64,000 nucleotides of DNA from Polyodon spathula. Lineage: Eukaryota; Chordata; Actinopteri; Acipenseriformes; Polyodontidae. Each line of letters starts with the position of its first letter. Within the stretch, counting starts at the first letter, position 1. Where the stretch lies: positions 15,339,794-15,403,793 of the forward strand of contig NC_054536.1 of the NCBI RefSeq assembly GCF_017654505.1. The letters run 5' to 3'. The position numbers and the translations under genes are program-made. Under the pieces are notes generated by a model that saw nothing but the letters and a program-made list of their open reading frames with translations, was not told the DNA's origin and did not search any database. Shown piece by piece: positions 1-37,826 of the stretch.

Positions 1-1624
1 TTGTGGGGAATAATAGCCATTTTCTATACTTTTGCGGCATAAGCAATTAGGAAATAACACTTACTACCCAGGAACAAAATTTGTGTTACATAGTGTTATT
101 GCACAAATACTGAATATGAATACAATAAATCAAAACATCAAAACCTATTCTTAACCCACTTAATTATACTGCGGGGTCTATTTCGTAATATAAACTGTTA
201 GAAATCTTCATACCGATAAAACGTGTAAATCTTTTCTAGCATGAATGCCTTTCCAGTGTGTGTTTATTGTATTTAGTTTTCCGAATATGAAGGTAAATAA
301 ACCACAACTTGGGGAATACAATTTATTTACTGTAGCTCTCCCTCAAATAATTAAAGAGACCCCCTGGTAGTTTGATTATAATTTGATATTGAACATTCAT
401 CTGTCAAGAGCACTTTACTGCTGCAATAGTGAATCACACAAGAATACTTCACAGTAGAAACATCATTAATTTAACATCTCTATTATTTATTAATTATTTT
501 GAAGGAACTATTCTGGGGTGTTCTTTGTAATAATTAAACAACCTAATAAGTAAGGAACAGTTGAAAACTTTTAAATGGTTTAGCCCTCTCCTCCCCACCC
601 CACCCCCTACCCACCCACCCACGTTAGTCAGATACATCCTGATCCTTTTTTTTTTTTTTTTTTTTGTACTGTTTCCCCTGTAGAGAAGCAGGTGGCCGTT
701 GTGTGTGCAGGTGCGTGGCTAAGTATATGAACTTGTGTCGCACACTGAACGCATGCCTGCCACACAAAGCTCCTCTGGATCCTAAGTCCTGCTATTACAG
801 ACATGGTTTGCAGTAATCGCACACATTTGCAGACATTAAAGTTCTTCTGACATAAGGTGGTTTAATATCAGTTTTGAGCAAAATACGGGAAGAAATCTGT
901 CCCAGGAGATATCCGGGAGAAGGGTCCAAAATACAGGAGAGTTGACAGCTCTGTAATTTACTGCTCAACAGTAGTGATTCTGTCTGAGGATGGTACAGGC
1001 CTAATAGTAGCATGGCAGCATTGCTTTCTTGTTATCAGACACCAACGTGTTTTGTTTCTTATTAAAGTTCAAACACACTGACAGGAGATACTATCCATGC
1101 TGTTATCACGGTGTGCCTCCATGCTCTGTTATTCTCAGATTAGAAATATTTAATACATTTCTGTTTTCTAACCAGGCTAAATGGCAGACTAACCAAATAT
1201 ATGACAAAAACAAACAACAGGAACTGGCGGAAAACATTAAAGGGCACCCCCTACACCTGTACTATACTATAACCCTATGCATGCATGACATTTACCAGCA
1301 CCTTTACTATCTCTATCATTTTTGTTATTTTACCTGTTTTAAAAAATATTGCATGTTTGTTTTTGCGTTTCATAGAAACACAAACTGGTGTGAGGATTTT
1401 CAGGCGTGCACTTTAAACTAATGTAGTCTGATAATTGACCTTGACCTTGCCAGACTTATAGTGGCTATGGAAACAGTGAGTGTCAGAACAAGAAAGCTAG
1501 ATGAAGGCTTTACATGTCTGTTTACAAGTAGCAGAGACAGCTAGAAAAAGACTGATTAGACCTCAGTTGTCCATAGTTTGCTTAACATTTCTAACCTTGG
1601 TTTTATTTCTCTTCCTTTTTATAG
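1..1624. other. PDE1C intron, no coding exon seen
   Basis: AT-rich sequence between the last catalytic-domain exon (outside) and the first exon here. Contains C-rich (594-620) and poly-T (647-665) tracts. An open frame at 1029-1421 has an acceptor-like CTAACCAG before 1174, but its product does not resemble PDE1C. Confidence 0.6.
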
Positions 1625-21270
<19,646 letters not shown>

Positions 21271-21455
21271 AGAAAGTTAGGGGCAGCTTTGAAGTTTGGG
21301 AAGTATCTTCACTGTTTATCAAAACTGAAAGATAAAATGCTCTTTTGTCTTTAGGAACTGTAGTGAACATGGGGCTATACCAATTTTAAGACAATAATGT
21401 TCATCTTTGCACTGGGGATGTGCAAAGACTTTGCATAGTCAACTTCCCTTTAAAA

Positions 21456-21461
21456 AATAAA
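21456..21461 (+). promoter_or_regulatory. Candidate polyadenylation signal, long PDE1C form
   Basis: AATAAA about 190 bases after the long-tail stop. A second AATAAA occurs near 22088. The assignment is by position only. Confidence 0.4.
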
Positions 21462-22592
21462 AAGCTTCTATACACTTCACATTCTTTATCAATGTTTTTG
21501 GATATACAGTTTTGTAGGACTTTGTCTACCAGACAGAGAATATTTTTAGTCTTATGCTTATGAGTGTTGAAGTCATCTGCAGTAGTTTATCTCCATTGAT
21601 TAAAAAAATATTAAACATACTGTACCTGAATACTTTTTCCTGAATGATGTTACTGCATAATACCTCCACTACGACAATTGCTACAGTACACTGAAATTGT
21701 ACTAAATATTTATTAAATTCATTAATTTTACTTTTTATAGTAGCCATTCCTTGAAGTAAATACAGTAGCTTCTTAAAACAAATACTTATAAGCATCATTG
21801 TTTAACTTTAATAGCTCATTGTAAATTGTGTAACGTGTATATGGAGGCCATGCATTGCACTATATATTTTGTATAGGTGTCCCTGTCCAAACAATCATAT
21901 TTTAACGATTGAACAATTATAAAAGAGCTATGAAAAAGTAAACAAAATATTTGGAAACTATCATAAGTTTCAACAGGAATTAAAAACAATGTAATTAAGC
22001 AAAAAGACACAGCAAGTTGTGCATTGCTGTGAAATTACACACACCTTGCAGTGTGCATGGTTATAAAATTGACTATTCCGAAAGAAAATAAAATGTATAC
22101 ACTATCAGTGTAATAGACCTGATATTCAATTATTTTGAATGGGATCAAAAAGATCCACCAGGAAACAATAGATAGTAAAGGTGAACAGAAGTTGCATTTT
22201 TTTTTTTTTTTTTTTTAATGAAAACTGTCAAACTGAGAATGTTATTATTGTATTTCTTATATTGTCTTGAACTTTGTTGTTTCTAGATACACTGATAGTT
22301 TGCTATGGAAATATTCAGGGGTCAAACACCAGCTGGCCAATAAAGATACAACACACAGTGACTGACAACATTTTATTGTGATTCAAAGAGTAAGTTCCAA
22401 AAAATGCTATACAGCCCATCACTACAGCGGCCATTTTGAAAAGAGCTTTGAAACATACTTTACAGTTATAAGTGTAAAAAGTTGTCAGGATGTGTTATTT
22501 AAACAATTGTAGCATTACGTGGAGACGTGTAACACTGTATTTTTCAGACCCCCGCTACTTTTTAAAAACGTTATCATTAAGAAACATTAATG
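21462..22592. other. Intergenic space between convergent PDE1C and PPP1R17
   Basis: AT-rich, with a poly-T run at 22197-22216. No gene or transposon ends seen. Confidence 0.55.
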
Positions 22593-23795
22593 GATAAAAG
22601 TTTACATACCCCAAAGGAAATTTATAATTTCTAGAAATTTCTCAAAAACAAATTACAGGAAAAATCTTTTGTAGCAAAACTTTTTCTTTTGTGGATGAGG
22701 AAAGAAAGTTGCAATAAATAGATGTCAACAATTATTTATTTCAGCATTTATTTATTTTTTTGCAAAACTCCAAACATGCTAATTCAAAAGTATTCATACC
22801 CTGATATGGACAATTTAATTAACAACTAGTTCAGGCAACTTTAGGAATAACCTCTTTTAAACGATTAGGATATTTGTCTATGAGCGTTTGGCATGATTCT
22901 TTAGTGATTTTTCACCATTCATCGATGCAAAATTGTATTAGTTCATTAAAATTCTCTTGTGCACAGCCTTCTTCAACTCATACCAAAGATTGTCAATCAG
23001 ATTTAGATTGCGACTTTGACTATGTCATTCCAGAACCTTTTTTTCTTCTTTAGCCATTTTGCTTTGGATCGTTGTTGTGTTGAAACGTCCAGTTGCGCTT
23101 TAAACCAAGTTTTGTAGCGGAGGGTTTCAGATAATTGGCCAATATCTTTTAGTATGCTATGGAATCCATTTTACCATGTAAACTTTATGCAATTGTCCTT
23201 GTGAGGTTTTCCTAAGAGTGGCATTTTCCTTGGCCTGCGACCATTGAAACCTTCACCATGCAATACTCAACCTATGGTTGAAATGGAAACCCCAGTCCCC
23301 CTTGCAGCCAATTCACTTTGAACATCTTTGGCACTTAATGTCAGATTGTTATTAAGCTTCCTCATCATTGTTCTACTTGTTCTTGGTAAAAGAACCTTCT
23401 TTCTTCCAACCGAGGGAGCGTTATGACAGTATTAGGAGTCTTGTACTTCTTGATAATAGAAACAATGGTTGAAATTGGGAAATTGGGAGAAATATTCTTG
23501 TATCCTTCTCCAGCTTTATGACAATAAATAGTATTCTGCCTAAGGTCTTCAGATAGCTCTTTACTTTTTCCCATATTGACTTATTGGTAATGACAATAAT
23601 CATCATATGTCTACCCCTGATACTCTCTAAGAATGTTCACCTACAATCCAGCATTCTCTACTTTTTCTGGAATAAGTTTGACATTTCTAGCACCTTGTAG
23701 ACAATACTATCATAGCATCAAAGGGTATGAATACTTTTGAATTGCTGAAATAAATAATTGTAGACATCTATTTCTTGTAACTTTTTTTGCAATAG
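22593..23795 (-). mobile_element. Tc1-like relic, same family as the 12755 element
   Basis: The left end ATAAAAGTTTACATACCCC and the inner AATTCAAAAGTATTCATACCCT repeat match the 12755 element. The minus strand at 23606-23365 encodes NKSIWEKVKSYLKTLGR and, in another frame, MGKSKELSEDLRQNT and STIVSIIKKYK. The catalytic half is degraded and the right outer inverted repeat is truncated near 23795. Confidence 0.75.
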
Positions 23796-23824
23796 GGGAT
23801 TTTCGTTTTGAATACAAAACGAAA

Positions 23825-23840
23825 TTCTTATATATATATC

Positions 23841-23880
<40 letters not shown>
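23825..23880. repeat. (TA)n microsatellite
   Basis: TA dinucleotides with a few interruptions next to the truncated Tc1 end. Confidence 0.9.
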
Positions 23881-23882
<2 letters not shown>

Positions 23883-24653
23883 TATATTCTGGTAATAATA
23901 AATACCGAATATGTCACCGTTGACGCTGGTTACCTGCTTTACAGTGAAAGGCGAAATGCCAAAAAGCATCAGTTATCTTTACCAGTTTTTGTTTGTTTTG
24001 TTATTTGATCCAGTACCTTTTACAAAGACATTTTCAGGACAGCAGTACTATAATGAAAATGTATTCATAGGGAAAGTTGTTTCTTCTGCTAATATTGATG
24101 TTGGTGGATAAGGGGCAACAACAAGCCCTCAATGGCACAGTTAATTGAATTACTATAAATGGTAATTAGTATTTAAATAGCAATATTTTTCTTTCTATAA
24201 ATGTAATAAATGTCAGAAGTGGAGGTGCTTCCCAGTGGTATGGGGCTGGTCAGTAAATTTATGTATTAGAATTAAAAAATAGGAAATATTACAAAAAAAA
24301 AAAACAGATGTCTGTAGGCTGGTTTTTGACAGTCTTGCAAACAAAACAAATTGAACTTGGTTTTGATTATTGAATTTTTGCAGTAGGTGAAATGAGGTTC
24401 TACTATTTATCCAAAAGCTAAATGCCTGTTTGTTTCATTACATAAGGCATAACACATATAGACCATTACAAAAAAACACTTATTGTGAATGGGATGAAGT
24501 GATATCACACGTACAGATGTAGTTTGCAATTCGTAGGGACACTCAAAGAGAAAGTGTGCAAAAAAACAAACCCATGAGTCAGCACACTTCAGAACTTCTA
24601 CCACCCTCGAAATCCCTGTCAATCATCCCGTTTCTTAAGATACAACAGGGCAG

Positions 24654-29721
<5,068 letters not shown>

Positions 29722-29738
29722 TTTGAAAATGATTTGTC

Positions 29739-30813
29739 CTGAAAAACAATAATTACAAGATAGAGTTAATATATGATGTGAACATTTTTTACTTAAATTC
29801 TAGGTTGTCTTTAGGTAATTAGGTATCCAGTGTTGGGAAAAAGCAAGCTTAATTAAAATAAGTTGAACCCATCAAGTCTGTACTTTCCAATATCACGTGC
29901 CTTCCAGAAAAAAACGTTAGGAAAGAATTTAATGATGTTAGTGTAAAATTACACTAACATGATTAAACATTTGAGCAAAGAGATGACAATTTGTCTGAGC
30001 GCACTTCTGTTATGACACCAGATCCATTAATTGCACTTTTAACAAAATACCTTAGTTAATTAGTCCATGAGTTACATTACACTAGAGGAAGGAAATTACA
30101 GTGTGATAACTAATTCAGTGAGTTAATTTCTTTAAATTGGAACACTGGTGAAAGAAAGAACAAAATGAAATGGTGATTTTTATTTTTTTTCTTGTCAAAA
30201 AACCTAAATGTTCTTAACATAAAGGTAATCAGAGTACTATTTACGTATTAGGCTGTCTCAGTCTCAGCTATAATAATTATTTTCTTTATGATGAGTCATG
30301 GTTTGTGTTTTAAATCATTTTTAAAGGTGATCACTGTCTGAACTGTAGTTAAAACAAAAACAAAGAACAAGTAGAATAAAAAATATGAATTGGTGGTTCA
30401 AATCTTATAAACATATGTACATACAAGGACAAGGTGTTTTTTTTTTTTTTTTTTTTTTTTTTTATACTGCAGTCTAATAAAGATGAATATTTTTCTTAGC
30501 CATACAAACTCCAACTAAAAACTGAAACAAGTGCTGTGCTGTAATCCAACACAATCTCCATTCCTTTTTGCTCAATCCAAAATCAACGGATGTGTACTTT
30601 GTGTTTGCTTTACTTATTTGTCTTAGAATTTCCTTTGAGGTCTTGAAAGCTTGTGATTAATTATTGTTATTCCATGATAAGTTATTCCAATAAAAGGTAT
30701 CAAAACTATCATCTCTGGACTGATAGGGCTACAATTTCATCTATCAATGATCTAAAAATAAAGTTCAACTTTCAATGATCTGGTGAACATTCTAACTGTC
30801 ATAAAATATTATT

Positions 30814-30844
<31 letters not shown>

Positions 30845-31065
30845 TATTTTATTTTATTTTTTTTTTTTCGTATAACAATCTCCACAACATATTATACCAA
30901 AAAAAAATGGTGTTCCCCAAATTCAGGCGTTACAAATTCAAATTGTTAATTTTAACAATAAAAAGTAAGCAAAAGCTAGATTTAAATGACTATTACATTT
31001 AAAACTATTGTTCAATTTTTACGGCCATTTTCATCTTGGTAATACAGTTAAACTCAAGTCCTTAC
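29739..31065. other. PPP1R17 5' intron
   Basis: AT-rich sequence between the non-coding exon donor and the first coding exon. Contains poly-T (30437-30463) and (ATT)n (30808-30850) tracts; no coding potential. Confidence 0.55.
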
Positions 31066-31150
31066 CTTCTTGTGAAGCTAGGAGATGCAAAGTGACGTGC
31101 TCGCAGCAGAAAGTAAAACCTCTCTACTCGCGTTCAGGACTGGAACACAG
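31066..31150 (-). promoter_or_regulatory. Likely PPP1R17 5' non-coding exon and promoter region
   Basis: A consensus donor AAGAAG|GTAAGG lies on the minus strand at 31066/31065, about 1.33 kb upstream of the first coding exon. The sequence above it is less AT-rich than its surroundings and contains the CRE-like CACGTCACTT and a TTGATAAAGG stretch that could act as a weak TATA box 60-70 bases further up. The right-hand (5') limit is a guess. It could also be a chance donor; cap-site or RNA data would settle it. Confidence 0.45.
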
Positions 31151-31221
31151 CCTTTATCAATTCACTTAGCGGCTGTTGTCATGACAACCTCTTACCTAGG
31201 CCCCACGGTCATTATCTAACC

Positions 31222-31252
<31 letters not shown>

Positions 31253-32810
31253 CTGTTGCTATTGTTGCTATATTCATATGGATAACACAAAATGCTGCTT
31301 TATTATTCTGTTTGCACCAGGGGTTAATCAGTGCAGGATCCCACTGGTACATGTTATGTCTGACAGGCGAGAATATAAAAGTGTACTGGAAATTACTAAT
31401 GTTTATAACACCACAGATGGCGAAAAGCCAAAAAACTAGGGCTCAGTGTCGTCACCTCAGTATGGTCACCACAGTATCCTCGCTCCAGTTCATCGGATTA
31501 GCCGGCCTGTCATTTCATTGTTAGAACTTGAAGTTTATGTTAAAACAACTTGAACTTGAAGCATAAATATGGATCCATCTGTAAATCAAGGTCAGTACAT
31601 TGTCTACAGAAATCCATTCCCTCTTCCTTAATTTTAAGATGCAGTACCTTTTTGTTTCTTAATTAACCCATAATTTGCACAATTATGAAAAACAAAGATG
31701 CTTTGTTTATATGTGACCTTTAACATTAAGACAACTGTTTATTTGTAACAAAAAACCTGAATTTATCTTAAAAAAAAAAAAAAGATGCACAGCTCCCTCC
31801 GATCTAACTGTGAATGCTAATGAAAATCAAAATTAGGACCACATTTAGCCATTAAATAAGTGGAAAGACTCACTGCTGAACAGTAAGATTCAGTATTTAA
31901 GTATATTAGCAATACTTGTATTTAGACTTTATTGCTTTACATGTATTACTATTTAATTTCAGCATGGAACGGTAACAGATGCGTAATGCCATAGTATCTC
32001 CTGACAGATGGTCCACTGTAAGCCTACACCAGAGAGAAGACTGCCGCAGCCTCAGGTAACAAACCCCAGCCCCTCACTGCGACTCTGTGATCCCACATCT
32101 GTCAGATTAAAGAGTTATTACAAAGACTTGTGTTGGGTGCAGATTGTTTTGAAATCTGGTGCAAAACTGTTTAGAAAGTTTAGCACCAGAGAGCCTACTT
32201 GTCTTAATTGATCAAACCCTGTTAATCAAGCCCCCCCCCCCCCCTCAAAACTTTTTACATGAGACAATAAAACGTGAGTGTTGAAGCTCTATTAAAGCCC
32301 ATATTTTCCAATGAGCTGTATGGTTTTGTCTCACTTAATTTAGTAAGGTCAAAAAATGCTATTATAACGCTTTCTGTGGGTTGCATTAATTTAGTTGACA
32401 TTTTCACTGGGGTAAAGCTGTTTTTATTTTTACCTAATAAAAAACTGTGCTACATAAAACATCTAGGCTTTTTCCAGCCATCATAGACATTTGTAATGTG
32501 CCACCTTACTCTTAAGGCCATTGCACACTGCATTTGTTGCACCATTTCTCACTTTCAGAGCATGTAAAATTATACTGAATTGAAAATGTTTGGAGTTCAA
32601 AATCAATGCATCACTTTTGTATAACATTTGCAGACTTGGTGTGCAAGCTACATTAAGAATATATAGTTGCTTTTTTTTGCGTAGTGACACCATTTTAACA
32701 CATTCCATATATGAACCAAAACGTAAAATGAATCAATCATCTTACTTTTTATATCTATCGACGGAATATCGGCCCCTTTATTTATAAACGTTGCCAGAAG
32801 TACCAAATAA
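31222..32810. other. Intergenic, no gene recognised
   Basis: Upstream of PPP1R17. Contains poly-A at 31226-31252 and poly-C at 32230-32244. No convincing exon, LTR or transposon end. Confidence 0.5.
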
Positions 32811-32869
32811 AAATTAGATGTGTACGGATGGGTGTGGAATACACATGCCCCACAACATCCAAATGAAAA

Positions 32870-34115
32870 AAAAAAAAAAATCTAGAAATTTGTAGAAAAT
32901 TAATTAAAAATAAAAACTGAAATAGCTTGGTTGGATAAGTGCCCACCCCCTTGTAATAGCAATCCTAAACTGGCTCAGGTGTAACCAATCGCCTTCAGAA
33001 TCACACACAAAGTGGCCTTCATCTGTATTAAATTGTAGTAATTAACATGATTTCAGGATAAATTCAGCAGTTCCTGTATCAAGGCACTTTCAAAAGAACT
33101 GGGACAAAGTTATTGAAAGGCACAGATAAGGGGGTGGGTATAAAAAAATATCAAAGGCTTTGAATATCCCTTGGAGCACGGTCAAGACAATTATTAAGAA
33201 GTGGAAGGTGTATGGCACCACCAAGACCCTGCCTAGATCAGGCCATCCCTCTAAACTGGATGACCGAGCAAGAAGGAGACTGATCAGAGAGGCTACCAAG
33301 AAGCCAATGGCAACTTTGCAAGAGCTACAGGCTTTTATGGCCAAGACTGGTCAAAGTGTGTGTGTGACAACAATATCCCAAGCACTCCACAAATCTGGCC
33401 TGTATGGTAGGGTGGCAAGAAGGAAGCCATTACTCAAGAAAGCCCACCTTGAATCCCATTTGAAGTATGCAATAAAACACTCAGGAGATTCTGTAGCCAT
33501 GTATTTCTCATCGGCAGGGATTGGGGTACTTGTCAGGATAGAAGGGAAAATGAATGGAGCAAAGTACAGATAAGTCCTTGAGGAAAACCTGCTGCCCTCT
33601 GCAAGAAAGCTGAAACTGGGATGCAAGTTCGCCTTTCAGCATGACAACAACCCAAATCTACACTGGAGTGGCTAAGGAACAAAAAGTTAAATGTCCTTGA
33701 GAGGCCCAGTCAACCTAAATCCAATCGAAAATTTGTGGCATGACTTGCTGTCCGTCAACGCTCCCCAAGGAACTTGACAGAGCTTGAACAGTTTTGTAAA
33801 GAAGAATGGTCAAATATTGTCAAATCTAGGTGTGAAAAGTTGGTAGAGACCTATCCTAACAGACTCACAGCTGAAATTGCTGCCAAAGGTGCTTCCACCA
33901 GGTATTAATTCAAGGGGGTGGATACTTATCCAATTATGATCTTTCAGTTTTGTATTTTTAATACATTATTTTTTTTTCAATAAAAACTTTTTTCCCCTGA
34001 ACAGTATGGAGTATGGTGTGTAGCTAAGTGGAAAAAAAATCATCATTTAAATGCATCAAACTCTGAGGCACTGACACAACAAAATGTGAAAAAAGTTCAA
34101 GGGGGTGTAGACTGT
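32870..34115 (+). mobile_element. Tc1-like relic with frameshifts and internal deletion
   Basis: Plus-strand frame 33160-33573 encodes PWSTVKTIIKKWKVYGTTKT, GHPSKLDDRARRRLIREA, TLQELQAFMAKTGQ and LHKSGLYGRVARRKPLLKKA, the two helix-turn-helix parts of a Tc1 transposase. It then jumps into SSAGIGVLVRIEGKMNGAKYR, so the first catalytic Asp segment is deleted. Later scraps (33640-33900) keep QHDNNP and LNPIENLWHDL. Inner inverted repeats GGATAAGTGCCCACCCCCTT (32933) and AGGGGGTGGATACTTATCC (33913) and an outer CAAGGGGGTGTAGAC (34097) mark the ends; the left outer end is lost. Confidence 0.82.
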
Positions 34116-34639
34116 GTGTGTTGTAGTTTCTCTAGGCATTGTCATCACAAATATATTGCAAAGGTCATGAACTTTCCTGTTTTATGTTTTTATGATGTTA
34201 CAGTATCAGGAATCTACATGGAATGAACCTTAATCTACTTCGTCTAGCTTTGCCTAGAGATAACTATCAACCTCACACCTTGAATGCACCAGGCACTCAG
34301 GAGACAAATGGCTAATCAAACCCGTCTCCGTGATTTAATTAACCCGTCTAGGGAGAGAGAGAGGTGATTTATCATAGGAGTCTGAAAAAGAGAGAAAAAT
34401 GTCTTAAAAGATTTAAGAAAATTTTTACATAATGATTTAATACTACTGAGTACAAGATGCAAGTGTTTTTATTCTTAAATTACCTAAAAAGTATAGAATA
34501 ACCCAAGTAATAAATCCCTAAGAGAATTAAACTGTTTGCAGTGCCAAACCATAACCAAAATCGCAACCAGACATGTTTGGTGTCTAAAGAAATGTAATTT
34601 CTTGTGGTAAAAATAACAGGAAGTTGTAACAGGAAGAAA

Positions 34640-35250
34640 AATTATGCATGTTTTAAAGTTTCCCCTTTCCAGATTATGATAATCAGACAGAGGAAGGGAG
34701 GTGTGCAATCAATTAAGATTGCAAGCCCATGTGCAACAAAATAGCCAATTGGAGCATGCAGCGGGAAATTCAAACAATTCTTTGTTTGAAAAGTATAAAA
34801 CCCCTGCTTTAGCCCAGCTCCTTGCTCCCTCCGGTCCCGCTGGCTCACTGGACCCACTAGCTCCCTGGACCTGCTGGCCGCCCCAAACCTTTGAAGCTGC
34901 CTCAGACTTAAAAAGACTAAGAAATTAAAGACTGCACCTGGAGCCCTCAGCTCTAAGTATTTATCCATCAAGGTTGGGAGCCCTGACATTCGGAGAAACG
35001 CAGGAGACTACTTTTCAGGCTAGGTAACAATACTCTTAAAATATCTATTCAGGTATTGTGACCCCTTGTGTCAAATATTTCTTTGGTGAATTGTTGTCTT
35101 AAACCTTAGTTCTCATTGTAATGCTTTTAATGTGAGATTTAATTGTGTAACTGTTTTGTGTGATTTTCAAACTTATTTCATTGCATGTTAATAAATACCA
35201 TCTTTCTAAGAAGAGATTCCCAGTATTAAATCATTTGCTCATGTTGAACA
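34640..35250 (+). mobile_element. Possible solo LTR (unknown family)
   Basis: The segment has promoter-like order: AGCCAATTGG (34741) as a CCAAT box, AGTATAAAACCCC (34791) as a TATA box, a GC-rich downstream block unusual for the region, and AATAAA in GTTAATAAATACC (about 35190) as a polyadenylation signal. This is typical of LTRs. Clear TG...CA ends and target duplications were not found, so limits are approximate. An alternative is a promoter of an unannotated non-coding RNA. Confidence 0.4.
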
Positions 35251-35446
35251 AACACGATTCATGAACTTTGAACAATCTGGAATGTGGTCTATTTTTGGCT
35301 TGTTGTAACTTGTAAATCTGTTATCGTTTTCAGAGAGCGATATTAAAAACGAGTTTGTACATTACAATAGGTTAGAATAGTTTTTGGAGGTCCTTTGATG
35401 TATTGCGCTTAAGAATATATTAACTGCCCACAATAGTACCCACAGC

Positions 35447-35448
35447 TA

Positions 35449-35541
<93 letters not shown>
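35447..35541. repeat. (TG)n(TA)n(CA)n(TA)n compound microsatellite
   Basis: About 45 bases of TG, a short TATATA, about 24 bases of CA, then TA. The self-complementary TG/CA arms could form a hairpin. Confidence 0.95.
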
Positions 35542-35689
35542 GTGTTTCGTATTCTTGGGATAGAAATAAGATGGAGGCTGAATTGAAAGGAAAGACTCAA
35601 GCCGTTTATTACTTTATAACAATGATTATAAATTAAAAATCATAAATCAAGGGAAGGGGAAAATGAAAACAAAATTACAATTTCTGTTT

Positions 35690-35925
35690 CTTTTAATTCC
35701 TACCCACTTAATCTTTCCCACTCTCCTTCTCTATCCCTCCATCCACACACCCTCTCCACTCACTCTTGCCTTTCCCAATCTCCCAGTTATTTCCACGCAC
35801 CCCCTTATATCCCCTCACTTCCCCACCCCATACACCAGACCCCCGCACCCCACGTCCTGCAAGCCAATTCCCCTACACACGCACAATGCACCATGCACCC
35901 CCTGCATGAAACCACACCATGTTGG
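35690..35925. other. C/T/A-rich, G-poor stretch
   Basis: About 230 bases with strong strand asymmetry (long runs of CCC, CCAC, CTCCC and very few G). No repeat unit or reading frame is conserved that I recognise; the 88-codon open frame reflects composition. Confidence 0.5.
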
Positions 35926-37282
35926 TTAAAAATAATGTTTGTCATATATTGTCATAATTCGGATAAACAGATCCAGTGTGCAGTGACCTTTAACAATCTG
36001 TTGTCCATCTATTTATTATTATCTATTATTTTTTTCTTAGAACTAGTACCTGAATCCATTATTATGAAGATAATTATATTTATTAATTTACATTTTTTTA
36101 AAGTTACAGAATAATACCCAATGTGTTGTCTCCAAGACAACATTCACTCCTTTCGTGTTTGTTTCTAGTGTTTATTTTATCATGAGTCCACATACTGAAC
36201 AATTATTTTGTCTGAAGCGTAAAAAAAAATGTTGCCGTCCCCCCAACTCATTTCTAATTAACCTGATGTATAATCATTAAGTCACCTTTGTATTGAATTA
36301 TTATGTTTTTGAATTATTAAGTGTGTGTGGACCAGATCCTATCTTTTATTAATTTAGGTAAGCCTTTTCAGAGGCCCTTGAATACATTGTAAGCCCTACT
36401 CTTATTCAACAAGTGGCTACTGAGAAAACATGTAAATGGGAAGCTGAGCTAATTAAGAGGAAGGACAAATGCAATTACCAGCCCATACAACCATGACTCA
36501 CTGCAGTACATCTGCAGGCATATGTTAGGTTAACATAGGTTGTCTCATTAAATGTCCAAATTGTGTCATTCTTTAAAAAAAAAAAAAAAAAAAAATATGC
36601 AGCTAATTACTTTGATCTTTTAGATTTGTCCAACAATAGCAAACGATACGTTGTGCAAAACAAAAGTATCAAGTGTAACATATAGATGAACAATATACTG
36701 ACATAGACAGCCACCAATATCTCCATTATTTGGCCTTCTCACTAACTTATGCTAAATAACTTTTTACCAAGTTTCATGACAATTGGATAAGCCGTACTAT
36801 ACAAGATAGTCAGTCATCCTGTCTGACAACACCTTTTGTAATAAATTGAACCGTGAGCCTGTAGCATCAAACGTTACTGCTTTTAATTTAGTACAATATT
36901 GGGAAAATTTATGAAGAATGCAAAGTAATTTACCAGTGCAGCTGTGGCTCTGTCTCTATGTTTACCCATAAACCACCCCTTTAAAGTTTAAATGCAAACA
37001 AAAATATGTATTTCATTGTATGTAAAACAAAAAAGAATGTGCCGAGTTCTACTTTAAACAGGAAGATTTTATTTTAACCAGTTTTATATTGTGATGTTGT
37101 AAAAAATAGACCTCAGTGACACAAAACCTTATATGGAAGACAATTTCAGTCCTACTGCTGCTTTTAATTATTTGTTTCTCATGCAGTCGTGTAGCACAAG
37201 GAAACAATGGGAGAGAACATGCAGAGCACTTGTGAATGGAAAGTAACAGATCCATAACCTTATTTGGACATCAATCATTCCC

Positions 37283-37826
37283 TGTGGCAAAGTGCCTGCC
37301 CCTGTGTGTATTTTCTGTTATATGTTGTGTGTTAATGTTGGTGTATAGTCATTAGTACACGGGATATAAACGGGTCTATGTAACACGAGTGTTTAAAATG
37401 TATATTTGTATTTAGGCACGAGGAATGCACAGCACTTCACGTGCAAGTAAAATGTAATATGTGAGCACGTGCAGTTGTACCGCGACTCCAATTGAATGAT
37501 TGATTAGCAGTCGAGTCTCGGTACAGCTGCATAAAAGCAGCATGTTTTCACATACTTGGGGTTGTGTGTTCGGTGAGTGGAGAACGGCATTGGAGATGGA
37601 GGTAATAACATAGAAGTAAATAAGTAAAATATCTGCTCACTGTGGTTGTCTGTGTAGTTTGTTTTGTTTGTCTTTTTGTTTTGGCGACGAGTGTCGTGTC
37701 CTGTATTTCTGTTTGTACAACCTTTTTATTTACTGTTCTGTTCACTCATTCCACCAAACTCCACCTCTGTTGTTGTTTATTTCCTGTTTCTGGTCTGACG
37801 TCATCCACTCCAGCCGTCTTTGTGAC
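37283..37826 (+). mobile_element. Solo LTR of a Gypsy-like element
   Basis: Starts TGTGGCAAAGTGCCTGCCCC and ends TTTGTGACA. It aligns along its length with the LTR at 60349-60948: GTGTTTAAAATGTATATTTG, TTTAGGCAC, CACGTGCAG, CCAATTGAATGA.TGATTA, CAGCTGCATAAAAG (TATA-like) and TTTGTTTTGTTTGTCT. No internal region follows. No clear target duplication. Confidence 0.75.

Noticed and set aside
1029..1421. 130-codon plus-strand open frame with an acceptor-like CTAACCAG near 1173
   Set aside because: The product does not resemble PDE1C or any family I know, no donor fits the phase of the next exon, and the composition is intron-like.
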